A DNA stretch of 60,207 nucleotides from a candidate division WOR-3 bacterium (GTDB lineage Bacteria > Hydrothermota > Tepidihabitantia > SM23-42 > JAOAFX01): the NCBI GenBank assembly GCA_039802005.1, contig JBDRVV010000018.1:1-60207 (forward strand), read 5' to 3'. The first letter of the stretch is position 1. Every line of letters begins with the position of its first letter. The position numbers and the translations under genes were made by a program. The notes beneath the pieces are model-generated. The model searched no databases, was not told where the DNA came from, and worked only from the letters and a program-made list of their open reading frames with translations. This document shows positions 42,249-51,790 of this stretch, piece by piece.

Positions 42249-43253
42249 ATGAAGATAGGAATAATCGGGCTGCCCAATGTAGGCAAATCAAGCCTTTTCA
42301 ATCTTTTAACCCAGGCGAATGCCCAGGTTGCGAAATTTCCATTCACAACAATTGAACGGAATGTGGGTGTCGTAATAATTCCGGATGAGCGATTGGATAA
42401 AATTGTCGATCTCACTAAGTCGCCTAAAAAAACCTATGCACACATTGATTTTGTTGATATTGCAGGATTGATTAAAGGCGCATCAAAAGGTGAAGGTTTG
42501 GGTAATAAATTTTTATCACACATAAGGGATGTTGACCTTGTCTTGCACATTTTGAGATGTTTCCCGAACCCTGATATCCCCCACACCGATACTGATATAG
42601 ACCCCAAAAAAGATTATGATATTGTGCGTAGTGAATTATTTCTCGCTGATTTAGAAATTGTCGAAAGAAGGCTTGATAAAATAAAAAAGAAATATGAAGC
42701 AAAAGAAGAGTTTGAAATTTTGAATAGAATAAAATCTGACCTTGAAAAGGCACAGGTTCCTAAAGAAAAAATTTCGGATTTACCTTTACTTACAATGATA
42801 CCCGAGATAATTGTATTAAATTTTGATGAAGATGGAAAATTTAAAACCGACTTTCCCGGTTACAGAATTTCCGTAAAACTCGAAGAAGATATTCTGAATT
42901 TCAGCGAGAATGAAAAAATAGAATTAAGAAAAGAAGCCGGATTGGAGCCTGAAGGGGTTAATGGTCTATTAAAATTATGTCTTCAGCAATTATCAATGAT
43001 TACATTTTTTACAATAAAAGGAGAAGAATCAAGAGCCTGGTTGATAAGATCAGGAACCAAAGTGATTGATGCCGCGGGAAAGATTCACACCGATTTGAAA
43101 GAAGGATTCATCAAGGCCGAGATTTTAAGATACGAAGATTTGTTAAGGGCACAAACTTTTGCCCATGCCCATGAACAGGGATTAACAAAGATTGAAGGAA
43201 AGGAATACATTGTCCAGGACGGAGATATAATTCTGATAAAATTCAAGGTGTGA
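42249..43253 (+). CDS. ychF: Redox-regulated ribosome-binding ATPase YchF
   Basis: A 334-residue Obg-family protein. It shows G1 GLPNVGKSSLFNLLTQ, G3 DIAGLIKGASKGEGLGNKFLSHIRDVD and NFDEDGKF in the G4 region, which deviates from NKxD as in YchF, then the C-terminal TGS-like domain (AGKIHTDLKEGFIKAEILRYED). The ATG at 42249 begins MKIGIIGLPNVG, the family start; an upstream in-frame start at 42213 would overlap hypE. It follows hypE by 4 bases. Confidence 0.95.
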   Translation: MKIGIIGLPNVGKSSLFNLLTQANAQVAKFPFTTIERNVGVVIIPDERLDKIVDLTKSPKKTYAHIDFVDIAGLIKGASKGEGLGNKFLSHIRDVDLVLHILRCFPNPDIPHTDTDIDPKKDYDIVRSELFLADLEIVERRLDKIKKKYEAKEEFEILNRIKSDLEKAQVPKEKISDLPLLTMIPEIIVLNFDEDGKFKTDFPGYRISVKLEEDILNFSENEKIELRKEAGLEPEGVNGLLKLCLQQLSMITFFTIKGEESRAWLIRSGTKVIDAAGKIHTDLKEGFIKAEILRYEDLLRAQTFAHAHEQGLTKIEGKEYIVQDGDIILIKFKV

Positions 43254-43309
43254 TTGGCAAATAAAAATATCTGTTAGATTAATAAAATAAATTGCTAAAA
43301 TATTGCTTG

Positions 43310-43337
43310 TTGACTTTTTTACGATTTTAAATAGAAT
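43310..43337 (+). promoter_or_regulatory. Promoter of the PpiD-like gene
   Basis: TTGACT (43310-43315), 16-base spacer, TAGAAT (43332-43337). A GGAG site then precedes the ATG at 43360. Confidence 0.68.
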
Positions 43338-43359
43338 AGAGAATGCACTGGAGAAAACT

Positions 43360-45069
43360 ATGATGCAAAATTTTCGTCGCAATACGCGGATTATACTATT
43401 TATAGTAGTTGCCGCCTTTGCATTATTAATATTTTTTCAATGGGGACTTGATGTAACCGGTATCTCTCAACGCGAAGAAGTAGATATCGTCAAGATTGAT
43501 GGTATTCCTGTCTCCTACACGGATTATGTGCGATTTGCCCAGAATAAAGAAAGAGAGACAAAGGGTATTACCCGTGAAGAGATATGGAATTTGATGGTCG
43601 ACGAGGTAATATGGAATAACTTGATAAAAAAAGAGAACATCAGGGTTGTTGACGAAGAAATCTGGGCAATTATCAAAAGTAATCCGCCACGGGAAATTTA
43701 CGAATCAGAATTTATGAAAGATAGCGCAGGAAAGTTTGATTATAATAAGTATCTTGAATTATTAAAATCACCCCAGAGCCGACAATGGCTTATGGAATAC
43801 GAATTCAATCTGAGGAAACAATTACCCAAAGAAAAACTTCGTTCCCTTATCTATACAATGGCGTGGTCCTCTCCTTTTGAGGATAGCATTAGTCTTTCCA
43901 AATATTCTGTACTATATGATTTTTCCTTTATCAGTCTACCCTTATTCCGTTTAAGGGGTAAGGTAGCAGCCACAGATGAAGAATTAAAAGAATATTATAA
44001 CAAGCATATTAAGGATTTTACAAATCCAGAGACAAAGATTTTAAAATATGTATTTTTTGAAAAAATCCCCTCCGCTGGTGATTCAAACGATGCAAAGGAA
44101 AAACTTGAAGACCTATTATTGAGGGTTAAGGAAGGAGAGGATTTTCTTGCAGTTGCGCGTGAAGTATCTGATGATACATTAATAGAAAAAAGATTTAAAG
44201 ATGAAAAAGAACTTCTTCCTTACGAAGGTGATGTCTATAAAAAATTAAAGGACGGGGAAATTTCAAATATAATCCTGACATCCCGGGGTTATGAGGTTAT
44301 AAAACGCGCAGCCAAAGGAATAATCTATTCAGCTAAAGTTAATATAGATGTTTCGCAAACCACGCTCGGAGAATTGAACGACCGCATTGAATCATTCAAA
44401 AACTCAGTTAAGGAATTAGGTTTTGAAGAGGCAGCAAAGGAATATAATCTTTCAGTCCACAAGACCCTTCCTTTAAATCCCGAAAAGATAAATTTTCCTG
44501 TGCGTAACCAGGAAGGATTAGCAAAAGAAATAAAAAAGTTAAGACCCAAAACCGTCATTGGACCATTCAGCAGTTTTGGCGGTTATTATGTTTTCGCACT
44601 TGATTCTATTATTCCTCAAAAGGTACTGAGTCTAAATAATGACAATGATAAAAATATCATTCGTTCAAGGTATGAAAGGGAAAAATTAAAAAGCACCCTT
44701 AGCGATTATCTGAACAATATATTCATACAATTACAGACCGGAACTACATTAGAGAAGATTGCTGAACAGGATACTATATTATTCTTCCAAAGCGGATTGA
44801 ATAATTTAACCCTTTCTAATATTGAAACACGATATGGTCCAGAATTTACCGGTGTAGTTGCTGCACTTGAAAAGGGACAGGTATCAAAACCATTACTAAC
44901 CGAATGGGCTGGGTACATTATTCGGTGTGATAATAAAACAGTCATGCCTTTTGATACATCGTTGGTGAAATACATTCAGTATGCAAGGCAGTTACGCTTC
45001 CAAAACCTGAGCATGTCAATATTTACACCCAAGAAAATCATTGATAATCGTGATAAATTCTTTGAATAA
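43360..45069 (+). CDS. PpiD/SurA-like membrane-anchored chaperone with PPIase domain
   Basis: A 569-residue periplasmic folding factor. One membrane segment near the N terminus (TRIILFIVVAAFALLIFFQW) is followed by a SurA-N-like region (VDIVKIDGIPVSYTDYVRFA, WNLMVDEVIWNNLI). A parvulin-like segment follows (ETKILKYVFFEKI, VKEGEDFLAVAREVSDD, LKDGEISNIILTSRGYEVI) and a further similar segment at the C terminus. The start is the ATG at 43360, after GGAG and after the promoter; a TTG at 43303 precedes the promoter. Whether isomerase activity remains is unclear. Confidence 0.85.
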   Translation: MMQNFRRNTRIILFIVVAAFALLIFFQWGLDVTGISQREEVDIVKIDGIPVSYTDYVRFAQNKERETKGITREEIWNLMVDEVIWNNLIKKENIRVVDEEIWAIIKSNPPREIYESEFMKDSAGKFDYNKYLELLKSPQSRQWLMEYEFNLRKQLPKEKLRSLIYTMAWSSPFEDSISLSKYSVLYDFSFISLPLFRLRGKVAATDEELKEYYNKHIKDFTNPETKILKYVFFEKIPSAGDSNDAKEKLEDLLLRVKEGEDFLAVAREVSDDTLIEKRFKDEKELLPYEGDVYKKLKDGEISNIILTSRGYEVIKRAAKGIIYSAKVNIDVSQTTLGELNDRIESFKNSVKELGFEEAAKEYNLSVHKTLPLNPEKINFPVRNQEGLAKEIKKLRPKTVIGPFSSFGGYYVFALDSIIPQKVLSLNNDNDKNIIRSRYEREKLKSTLSDYLNNIFIQLQTGTTLEKIAEQDTILFFQSGLNNLTLSNIETRYGPEFTGVVAALEKGQVSKPLLTEWAGYIIRCDNKTVMPFDTSLVKYIQYARQLRFQNLSMSIFTPKKIIDNRDKFFE

Positions 45070-45078
45070 AAGTGGTTA

Positions 45079-45106
45079 TTGACATCAAATTTGATATTAA
45101 TATAAT
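45079..45106 (+). promoter_or_regulatory. Promoter of the zinc-ribbon gene (leaderless type)
   Basis: Perfect consensus: TTGACA (45079-45084), 16-base spacer, TATAAT (45101-45106). Five bases then lead to ATG at 45112. Confidence 0.83.
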
Positions 45107-45111
45107 TTTAT

Positions 45112-45312
45112 ATGGCTCATATTGATAAACTACTTTGTCCTTACTGTCTGTTTACCTCAAAATATATTGACCTGGTAATAAATCAGGATGGCGATTATGT
45201 TTGCCCGGAATGTAATACAACATTTTTCTATGAGGAAATTATGCAATTATATGGATTCACACAGATTATTGACAACCAAAGATTAGAAGGCCGTGAACCC
45301 TTTACACTCTAA
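45112..45312 (+). CDS. Small zinc-ribbon protein of unknown function
   Basis: A 66-residue protein with CPYC (residues 9-12) and CPEC (residues 31-34), a four-Cys zinc ribbon. The C-terminal half (EEIMQLYGFTQIIDNQRL) is predicted helical. I know no assigned role. It has a perfect promoter of its own, 5 bases upstream, so it is a free-standing leaderless gene. It is convergent with purM, with 2 bases between the stops. Confidence 0.82.
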   Translation: MAHIDKLLCPYCLFTSKYIDLVINQDGDYVCPECNTTFFYEEIMQLYGFTQIIDNQRLEGREPFTL

Positions 45313-45314
45313 TC

Positions 45315-46286
45315 TTATTCTACCTTTACCGCAAAATTATCTTTAACAATTTCGCCTATTAAAATTGGATTCAGTGGCTTAAAGTATTTCAATTTATTAG
45401 GATGTATTATAACAACCATACCAATTCCCATATTGAAAACACGATACATCTCTTCTTCAGGAACTTTTCCTATTTCTTGAATCAATCTAAAAATCGGCGG
45501 CACCTTCCAGGAATTCTTTTTTACAACTGCCGAAGTTCCTTCGGGCAATATTCTTTTAATATTATCATAAAATCCACCACCGGTGATATGGGCAAGCCCA
45601 TGAACATATTTTAATCTTGGTTCAAGTTCCCACCGATATGATTTATGAACTTTCAGAAGTTCTTCGCCGAGTGTGCATTTAAGTTTCGGAATGTAAGTTG
45701 AAAGTCCAAATTTTTTAAATAGGACTTTCCTTGCCAGGGTATATCCATTGGTATGGAGTCCGGTAGATCTTAATCCCAGTAGTATATCACCTGGCGCAAT
45801 TTGCTGGGGATTGATATAATCTTCCTTATTTACAATCCCAACAATAAAACCCACCAGGTCGTATAACCCTTTGGGATAAAATCTTTTTAATTGAGCAGTT
45901 TCCCCTCCAATCAATGCCATTCTTTCCTTTTTGCAGGCTGTTACCAATCCCTTTATGATATTCTGCAAAGTATCATTTGTAATTTCAGAGAAACCTATAT
46001 AATCCATAAAGAACAGCGGTAGCGCACCGGTGGTAAGGATATCATTTACACAGTGATTTACAATATCCATTCCAACAGTATTATGAATACCGGTTGCACA
46101 GGCAATAAAAATCTTAGTGCCTACGCTATCAACACTGCTGATAATTAATTTATTATCCATTGGATAAATACCGCCAAAAAGACCGAACAGGGAATCGTCG
46201 GGTAAGGTCTTTTCAACCTGTTTCCCAATTCCTTTTTTTATCAAGTTCAAACGGTCAATATCTACGCCCGCATTTTTATATAGCAT
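45315..46286 (-). CDS. purM: Phosphoribosylformylglycinamidine cyclo-ligase
   Basis: A 323-residue enzyme of purine synthesis that closes the imidazole ring to give AIR. It shows VDSVGTKIFIACATGIHNTVG, VNHCVNDILTTGALPLFFMDY, ALIGGETAQLKRF, LRSTGLHTNGYTLAR and the AHITGGGFYDNIKRILPEG segment. No other pur genes are near. It follows the DUF4388 gene by 10 bases with an AGGAAG site, so it shares that operon. Confidence 0.95.
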   Translation of the reverse strand: MLYKNAGVDIDRLNLIKKGIGKQVEKTLPDDSLFGLFGGIYPMDNKLIISSVDSVGTKIFIACATGIHNTVGMDIVNHCVNDILTTGALPLFFMDYIGFSEITNDTLQNIIKGLVTACKKERMALIGGETAQLKRFYPKGLYDLVGFIVGIVNKEDYINPQQIAPGDILLGLRSTGLHTNGYTLARKVLFKKFGLSTYIPKLKCTLGEELLKVHKSYRWELEPRLKYVHGLAHITGGGFYDNIKRILPEGTSAVVKKNSWKVPPIFRLIQEIGKVPEEEMYRVFNMGIGMVVIIHPNKLKYFKPLNPILIGEIVKDNFAVKVE

Positions 46287-46296
46287 AACTTCCTAC

Positions 46297-47268
46297 CTAT
46301 TTTTCAAAGATTGCCTTTACCTCTGCGTTTGCTGGAATTCGATGATGTTTATAAAAGAATATTTTCTTATAATCATAGTAATCTGACTCTATATATGACC
46401 TATTAAATAATGAAAAAGAATATTTAAATCGGTTTGAGAGCAAATTGCCTATAAGTATTTCTAAAAAAATGACAATAAGAAACAGAATGATTGTAGCAGG
46501 GGCAGAAAGGAATTTTAATGATATTTCCTTTTTTTGTTTTACTACTTTAGGTGTCGGCTTGGCATAGGAAAGTTCTACCTGCCCGGTTGTCAATAGATGA
46601 TATAAACAGGAATAGGTATGGAATTTTCCCAATCCTGATATATCAATAAGATCATTTACACTACGGTGCCCATCAATCAAGGATAGTACTCTTAATTCAT
46701 CCTCGGGAAGTTTTAACTTAAGTTCCGGTTTTTCTATTTTTTTAAAGACAAGATCTGGAGAAGTAATTTGACTCACAATTCTGGGCCATTCATCAAAACG
46801 ACGTGCGGACTCAAGAACAATATTTTCTGTATTTAGCCTGATTTTAATCAGACTTTTTGGATAAATGACCGCGCCCTGTTCAAATTTAAATTCTCCTTCC
46901 TGCCAGGTGAAGACCTCGTCGATCACTTCCTGAATTTTAAATCTAATGATTCGTTCAATTTCTTCCATTGTAAGGTATTTATCATCTATAATAATATTCA
47001 TTATCGGCCTTTTTGTTTCCTCATGAATTTCCTTTATCATTTCATAGAGGTTCTTTTTGATGAAACCTGAACGCACAAGATAGTTTTCAAGCCTCTCGGT
47101 CTTTTCTCCTTTTTCAAAGAACGCACCTGTTATCTGTCCTTCAATAAATCCAATATCAACAACTTCATTTTTCTTTTTTATCTTTAATACACCGGTGAGC
47201 TTTTCCTGCGCTATCAACTGTAGAATGCTTGCAAAATTTATGCTTTTTAAATCACCTTCAATCGGCAT
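46297..47268 (-). CDS. DUF4388 (PATAN-like) protein with a membrane anchor
   Basis: A 323-residue protein. Residues 1-100 match DUF4388 (MPIEGDLKSINFASILQLIAQEKLTGVLKI, then GFIEGQITGAFFEKGEKTERL), a module tied to two-component and gliding/secretion signalling. A winged-helix-like segment follows (LSLIDGHRSVNDLIDISGLGKFHT), then one membrane segment (about 250-275) and a short outer part. The start is the ATG at 47268, with GGAGG 5 bases upstream. It overlaps the preceding membrane gene by 11 bases. Confidence 0.85.
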   Translation of the reverse strand: MPIEGDLKSINFASILQLIAQEKLTGVLKIKKKNEVVDIGFIEGQITGAFFEKGEKTERLENYLVRSGFIKKNLYEMIKEIHEETKRPIMNIIIDDKYLTMEEIERIIRFKIQEVIDEVFTWQEGEFKFEQGAVIYPKSLIKIRLNTENIVLESARRFDEWPRIVSQITSPDLVFKKIEKPELKLKLPEDELRVLSLIDGHRSVNDLIDISGLGKFHTYSCLYHLLTTGQVELSYAKPTPKVVKQKKEISLKFLSAPATIILFLIVIFLEILIGNLLSNRFKYSFSLFNRSYIESDYYDYKKIFFYKHHRIPANAEVKAIFEK

Positions 47269-48979
47269 CAGAACCTCCAATTAGTATTAAAAAAGAAATC
47301 AGATAACATAAGATTAGAACAATAAGCGCAATAACTAAGAATATTGGACTTAATGGGAAGGATACCCAACCAGAAGGTTTGATAAAATAAGATTTTAATA
47401 AAATGGGTGTATAAACCATAATCGCAAAAAAAGAAATAAGTAAACCCCAAAAGTTTTTATTTTTATAAATCAACCCGGCGCCGGGTAAAATAATATTTAA
47501 AACAATTGTGAAAATATTTTTACTCAATCTTTTTGTCCTACCAAGGGCATACTTTAATTCTCCTTCTATTTCTTCATTTTTAGTCGCATTCAATTTATTC
47601 AGGCATGCACGGCAGTAAAATTCATCCCCGGTTTCTTCAGTACATACTTTACAAACAGCCCTTCCACATATTGAGCAATAATAGGGCGGAGGAAGTTTAA
47701 AAGGAATAAATGTGATAAAGAAGACAGCCAGTATGATTATAAGATATTTGACTTTAACAAAACCTCCATTATTTAAATTTTTAGTTATCAAAAGGTTATA
47801 AAAATTTTTCAAATTCGGGGCAATATCAACGGGCTCTTTGCTTACACTTACAAATCCCCTCTTTCTTGCCTCTTCCATAATCTCACCGGCGGCAAGATAT
47901 TCAATCTTTTTGAGTTTCAGTAAGGCAAGATTGAAATATGGTTCACCACGCTCACTATAAGTTGCCTTGCGATACAATTCCTCTGCCCGTTCATCTTCAT
48001 CGTAGATTGTATAGAGGTTTGCGAGATTATTCATTATATCCACACTTCGAATGTTCTGATTGTAATAAAGATCTTCATACAATGCCATCGCCTCATCATA
48101 GGCACCCTGTTTCTTTAATGCATAAGCAAGTACCTCTTTTTCTATTCTTGTCTCTGGATTTATCCTTATATCACTATCCAGGGCAACCATTTGATACATA
48201 TGATAAACTTTATCATTTCCTTTAAGGAAGGGAACAAAATTAAACATTGAAATTGCGATAGAAGATATGATTATTAAAATTAGATTTATCCTTAACCAAT
48301 TTTTTTCACGACTGTTGAATATAAATGTCAAAATAACACTGTAAACTATTAGCGAAAGATAAAAATTCCTCAATATGAGCACAGGAATCAAAAGCAGGGC
48401 AAATCCGATTATACCCTTGAAAATATTGTGTTTCATAGGGTCAAACCTATGACTCAAGACTGGTAGATAGTAAATCAATTTTGTAAGTATAAACAAAATC
48501 GTAGTAAAAAATAAGGTTAGAATAAAAAGTATAAAAAAGTTCCCCAAAAGAATTATTTGATTTCGAAAATCTGAAAACACAGGCAGCGAAAAGGCATGTT
48601 TTACAAAATCCATTTTACGATTAGATATTCCCAAAGAAATGAGGGACAGAAAATTTTCTATTGATAAAGAATCAAAATGTATTGCCAGTTTTAATTTATT
48701 GTATTGCTCTTTTAAATCTTTAGACTCCTTTGCCTCCCACCTCAATACTCCGGAGAGATAAAAATTTCTTGGGATAGAAATTTTCTTTAAAAATGAATCA
48801 ACTTTTGTATCATTTGTTCTGCTACGCCAGAACCAGAGTATGACTGGGTCATCTTTATAATCAATAATTTTTGTTTTGTCCTGCATAAGGGCAACAAATA
48901 TTGATTCACTTCTTGGCGAGTTTATAAAATTCTGGAATTCGTTATTGAAACCTAAAAGGAAGGAAAGAAGAAATACCAT
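47258..48979 (-). CDS. Polytopic membrane protein with TPRs and a double-zinc-finger-like motif
   Basis: A 573-residue protein. An exported N-terminal segment (MVFLLSFLLGF) leads to several membrane spans at about 140-260, TPR-like repeats near 275-370 (AYALKKQGAYDEAMALYEDL), another span near 390, a B-box-like cysteine cluster at about 415-450 (CSICGRAVCKVC, then FYCRACL), and further spans to the C terminus. I recognise no named family for the whole protein. It is leaderless: ATG is 5 bases past the -10 box. It leads an operon with DUF4388 and purM. Confidence 0.75.
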   Translation of the reverse strand: MVFLLSFLLGFNNEFQNFINSPRSESIFVALMQDKTKIIDYKDDPVILWFWRSRTNDTKVDSFLKKISIPRNFYLSGVLRWEAKESKDLKEQYNKLKLAIHFDSLSIENFLSLISLGISNRKMDFVKHAFSLPVFSDFRNQIILLGNFFILFILTLFFTTILFILTKLIYYLPVLSHRFDPMKHNIFKGIIGFALLLIPVLILRNFYLSLIVYSVILTFIFNSREKNWLRINLILIIISSIAISMFNFVPFLKGNDKVYHMYQMVALDSDIRINPETRIEKEVLAYALKKQGAYDEAMALYEDLYYNQNIRSVDIMNNLANLYTIYDEDERAEELYRKATYSERGEPYFNLALLKLKKIEYLAAGEIMEEARKRGFVSVSKEPVDIAPNLKNFYNLLITKNLNNGGFVKVKYLIIILAVFFITFIPFKLPPPYYCSICGRAVCKVCTEETGDEFYCRACLNKLNATKNEEIEGELKYALGRTKRLSKNIFTIVLNIILPGAGLIYKNKNFWGLLISFFAIMVYTPILLKSYFIKPSGWVSFPLSPIFLVIALIVLILCYLISFLILIGGSDAD

Positions 48980-48984
48980 ATTAG

Positions 48985-49012
48985 ATTATATAAGAATTAT
49001 CTCAACTGTCAA
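48985..49012 (-). promoter_or_regulatory. Promoter of the membrane protein-DUF4388-purM operon (leaderless type)
   Basis: Perfect consensus on the minus strand: TTGACA (49012-49007), 16-base spacer, TATAAT (48990-48985). Five bases then lead to ATG at 48979. It abuts the prfB stop codon. Confidence 0.83.
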
Positions 49013-50132
49013 CTACTGCGATGACCTCTTCGCCAGCATACTTAAATAAGCATATATAAAATCATCAATCTCCCCATCCATTACTTTCTCTATCTGCGTT
49101 GTTTCATAACCTGTTCGGTGGTCTTTGACGAGTTTATAAGGATGGAAAACATAGGAACGTATCTGATGACCCCAGGCAATTTCTGTTTTCTGTGCCTCAA
49201 GCTTATTCAATTTTTCCTCCTCCAATCTCTTATAATAATCGTATAGTCGCGATTTCAAAATCTTAAGGGCAGTCGCCTTATTCAAATATTGTGAGCGCTC
49301 ATTCTGGCATTGAACGGTTATTCCAGTCGGTATGTGGGTCATCCTTACTGCTGAAGAAACCTTGTTAACATTCTGACCACCATGCCCTCCTGCCCTGAAT
49401 GTCTCAATCTTCAAATCATCTTCCTTTATTTCAAAATTTACCTCTTCAACTTCAGGATAAACAAAGACTGAAGCAAAAGAAGTATGCCTTTTTTGATTGG
49501 CATCAAATGGTGAGATGCGCACCAACCGGTGAATCCCCGTTTCTGCCTTTAATAATCCATATGCAAAATTTCCTTTTACCTCGATGGTCGCATCTTTGAT
49601 TCCGGCTATATCACCGGGTAATAAGTCTATTATCCGATAAGAGAATTTTTTTGATTGAATATATCGGGTATACATTCTGAGCAGCATCTCTGCCCAATCA
49701 CATGATTCTGTGCCGCCTGCCCCGGGGTGAATTGTGAGAAGACAGTTCTTATTATCATCCTCCTTACCAAGCAGTAATTGCATTTCTAAATCTTTAATCT
49801 TTTGATTTATACTTTTTAGTTCCTGTTCCGCTCCTTTGAGTGTTTCTTCATCGATATCACTGAGTTCAAAAAGTTCACTTAAAAAATTAATTCCATTGTC
49901 TATTTCCGTTAGCATATTCAGATAATGCTGTTTCTGGTCTATCTCAGCCATCACTTTCTGGGCTTGTTCTTTATCATTCCAGAAATCTGGCTGACCGGCT
50001 TGTTCCTGGAGTTTTTTTAACTGGGTAGAAAGTTTTACCGGGTCAAAGATACTCCTTGAGGTTATTGTACTTTTTTTTCAACTCCTTTACTTCATTTATA
50101 GTAACAGAAACTATCTGCTCTGATTTCTTCAT
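49013..50132 (-). CDS. prfB: Peptide chain release factor 2, with programmed +1 frameshift
   Basis: RF2, which releases peptides at UAA and UGA, about 372 residues after frameshifting. The first frame (start ATG 50132) gives [20 protein letters not shown] and reaches CTT-TGA-C at 50048-50042. An internal AGGAG lies just upstream, the classic RF2 frameshift site. The second frame continues to the end with [12 protein letters not shown] (SPF, the RF2 anticodon-like motif) and [12 protein letters not shown] (catalytic GGQ). A plain reading would wrongly start at 49954. It follows rpmE and rho. Confidence 0.96.
50042..50058 (-). promoter_or_regulatory. RF2 programmed frameshift site
   Basis: Minus-strand AAGGAGTATCTTTGACC: a Shine-Dalgarno-like AAGGAG three bases before CTT-TGA. 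Slippage by +1 on CTT-T at a slow UGA gives full-length RF2, so RF2 controls its own level. Confidence 0.93.
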
Positions 50133-50140
50133 ATTTCAAA

Positions 50141-50371
50141 TTACTCCGTCTTCTTTTTTGATGAAGGTTTTGTTCTCTGCTGATATTTCTTAACAAATTT
50201 CTCAACTCTACCTGCTGAATCAACGATCTTTTGTTTACCCGTGAAAAATGGGTGGCACCGAGAACATATATCTACCGAAATCTTTTCCTTTGTAGAATAT
50301 GTCTCTACCCGATTACCACAGGCGCAGGTTATCACACACGGAATATATTTAGGATGGATTCCCTTCTTCAT
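50141..50371 (-). CDS. rpmE: Large ribosomal subunit protein bL31
   Basis: A 76-residue ribosomal protein starting [20 protein letters not shown], with later [20 protein letters not shown]. The cysteines (CACG, CSRC) mark the zinc-binding C+ form. AAAGGAGG precedes the ATG. It lies between rho and prfB, 15 bases after rho. Confidence 0.96.
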   Translation of the reverse strand: MKKGIHPKYIPCVITCACGNRVETYSTKEKISVDICSRCHPFFTGKQKIVDSAGRVEKFVKKYQQRTKPSSKKKTE

Positions 50372-50386
50372 TTTTCAAACCTCCTT

Positions 50387-51643
50387 TTATGTTGCATCAC
50401 TCATAGATTCTAAGAATTCTTTATTATTTTTTGTCCTTTGCATACGGTCGACAATGAATTCCATTTGTTCAATGGTATTCATCTCGGACAGAAGTTTTCT
50501 TAGTATCCAGAGACGATTTATTTCAAATTCGGTAAGAAGTAATTCTTCTTTTCTCGTCCCTGATTTGTAAAGGTCAAGTGCTGGGAAGATTCTACGGTCT
50601 GAGAGACGGCGGTCAAGCACCATTTCTAAATTGCCCGTACCTTTAAATTCTTCAAATATAACCTCATCCATTCTGCTTCCTGTATCAATTAAAGCAGTAG
50701 CAATAATGGTCAGACTCCCGCCCTCCTCAATCTTCCTTGCTGAACCAAAGAATTTCTTGGGTTTTTGTAAAGCAGTAGAATCAAGACCACCGGAAAGAGT
50801 CTTTCCCGAATGTGGTACTATTGCATTATATGCCCGTGCGAGACGGGTGAGACTGTCCAATAGTATCACCACATCCTTTTTTGACTCCACAAGTCGTTTT
50901 GCCCTTTCCAGAATTATTTCCGCAACCTCTGTATGACGTTCAGGGGTTTCATCAAATGTGGATGAAATGACCTCGGCTTGAACCGACCTTTCAAAATCTG
51001 TTACCTCCTCAGGACGTTCATCAATAAGTAAAACAATTAATTTTATCTCAGGATGGTTCACAGTAATCGCATTCGCAATTTTCTGAAGAATTATAGTCTT
51101 CCCCGCCCTTGGTGGCGATACAATCAATCCTCTTTGTCCTTTACCGATAGGTGTGAAAAGGTCTATTATGCGCAATGAAAGGTCATTTTTTTCTTCAATC
51201 TCAAGATGGATTCTTTCATTTGGATATAACGGGGTAAGATTATCAAATAAGATTCTCTCCGTAAACTCAGCGAGTGGTATATCATTGACATATTCAATCT
51301 TTATCATTGCAAAGTATCGTTCGCCTTCTCTTGGTGGTCGGGCAAGCCCTCTTATGCTATCACCAACCTTCAGATTGAATTTTCTAATTTGCGAAATGGA
51401 AAGATATATATCATCAGGACTTTGAAGGTAATTAAAATTCGGTGAACGCAGAAAACCGTATCCTTCAGGATGAATCTGAAGCACACCTTCTACCGGCACG
51501 AGCTCAGTCCTTTTTGTCTCTGCTTCAATAATGGCATGTATTAAATCCTGTTTCTTCAGATCCGTATAATTACTCAATCCAAGTTCCTTCGCAATCTGAT
51601 GCAGTTCAGCAACTTTTTTCTTTTTAAGTTCGGTTATCTCCAT
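50387..51643 (-). CDS. rho: Transcription termination factor Rho
   Basis: A 418-residue hexameric RNA helicase. The N-terminal SAP-like helix region ([20 protein letters not shown]) is followed by the RNA-binding cold-shock domain ([13 protein letters not shown]). The ATPase core shows [17 protein letters not shown] (Walker A), [30 protein letters not shown] and a long [16 protein letters not shown]. Length equals the E. coli protein. AAAGGAGG precedes the ATG. The promoter at 51755-51782 implies a leader of about 105 bases. Confidence 0.97.
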   Translation of the reverse strand: MEITELKKKKVAELHQIAKELGLSNYTDLKKQDLIHAIIEAETKRTELVPVEGVLQIHPEGYGFLRSPNFNYLQSPDDIYLSISQIRKFNLKVGDSIRGLARPPREGERYFAMIKIEYVNDIPLAEFTERILFDNLTPLYPNERIHLEIEEKNDLSLRIIDLFTPIGKGQRGLIVSPPRAGKTIILQKIANAITVNHPEIKLIVLLIDERPEEVTDFERSVQAEVISSTFDETPERHTEVAEIILERAKRLVESKKDVVILLDSLTRLARAYNAIVPHSGKTLSGGLDSTALQKPKKFFGSARKIEEGGSLTIIATALIDTGSRMDEVIFEEFKGTGNLEMVLDRRLSDRRIFPALDLYKSGTRKEELLLTEFEINRLWILRKLLSEMNTIEQMEFIVDRMQRTKNNKEFLESMSDAT

Positions 51644-51754
51644 AAATTAAAAGCCTCCTTTGCAAAATTATTGCTTTTTATTCAATTCTGCTATGAGAAT
51701 CAGCCTTCAAGGTTATGACAGAACCATAATTTACTTATTTCGTAATTTTAATAT

Positions 51755-51782
51755 ATTATATCCAGTATTTCGTTTGTGTCAA
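51755..51782 (-). promoter_or_regulatory. Promoter of rho-rpmE-prfB
   Basis: Perfect consensus on the minus strand: TTGACA (51782-51777), 16-base spacer, TATAAT (51760-51755). The rho start at 51643 follows a long leader, the usual setting for rho autoregulation. Confidence 0.82.
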
Positions 51783-51790
51783 GGGGCTAT

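Noticed and set aside
49013-49954. prfB read as a gene starting at 49954
   Set aside because: The N-terminal 59 residues are encoded upstream through a standard RF2 frameshift site at 50042-50058.
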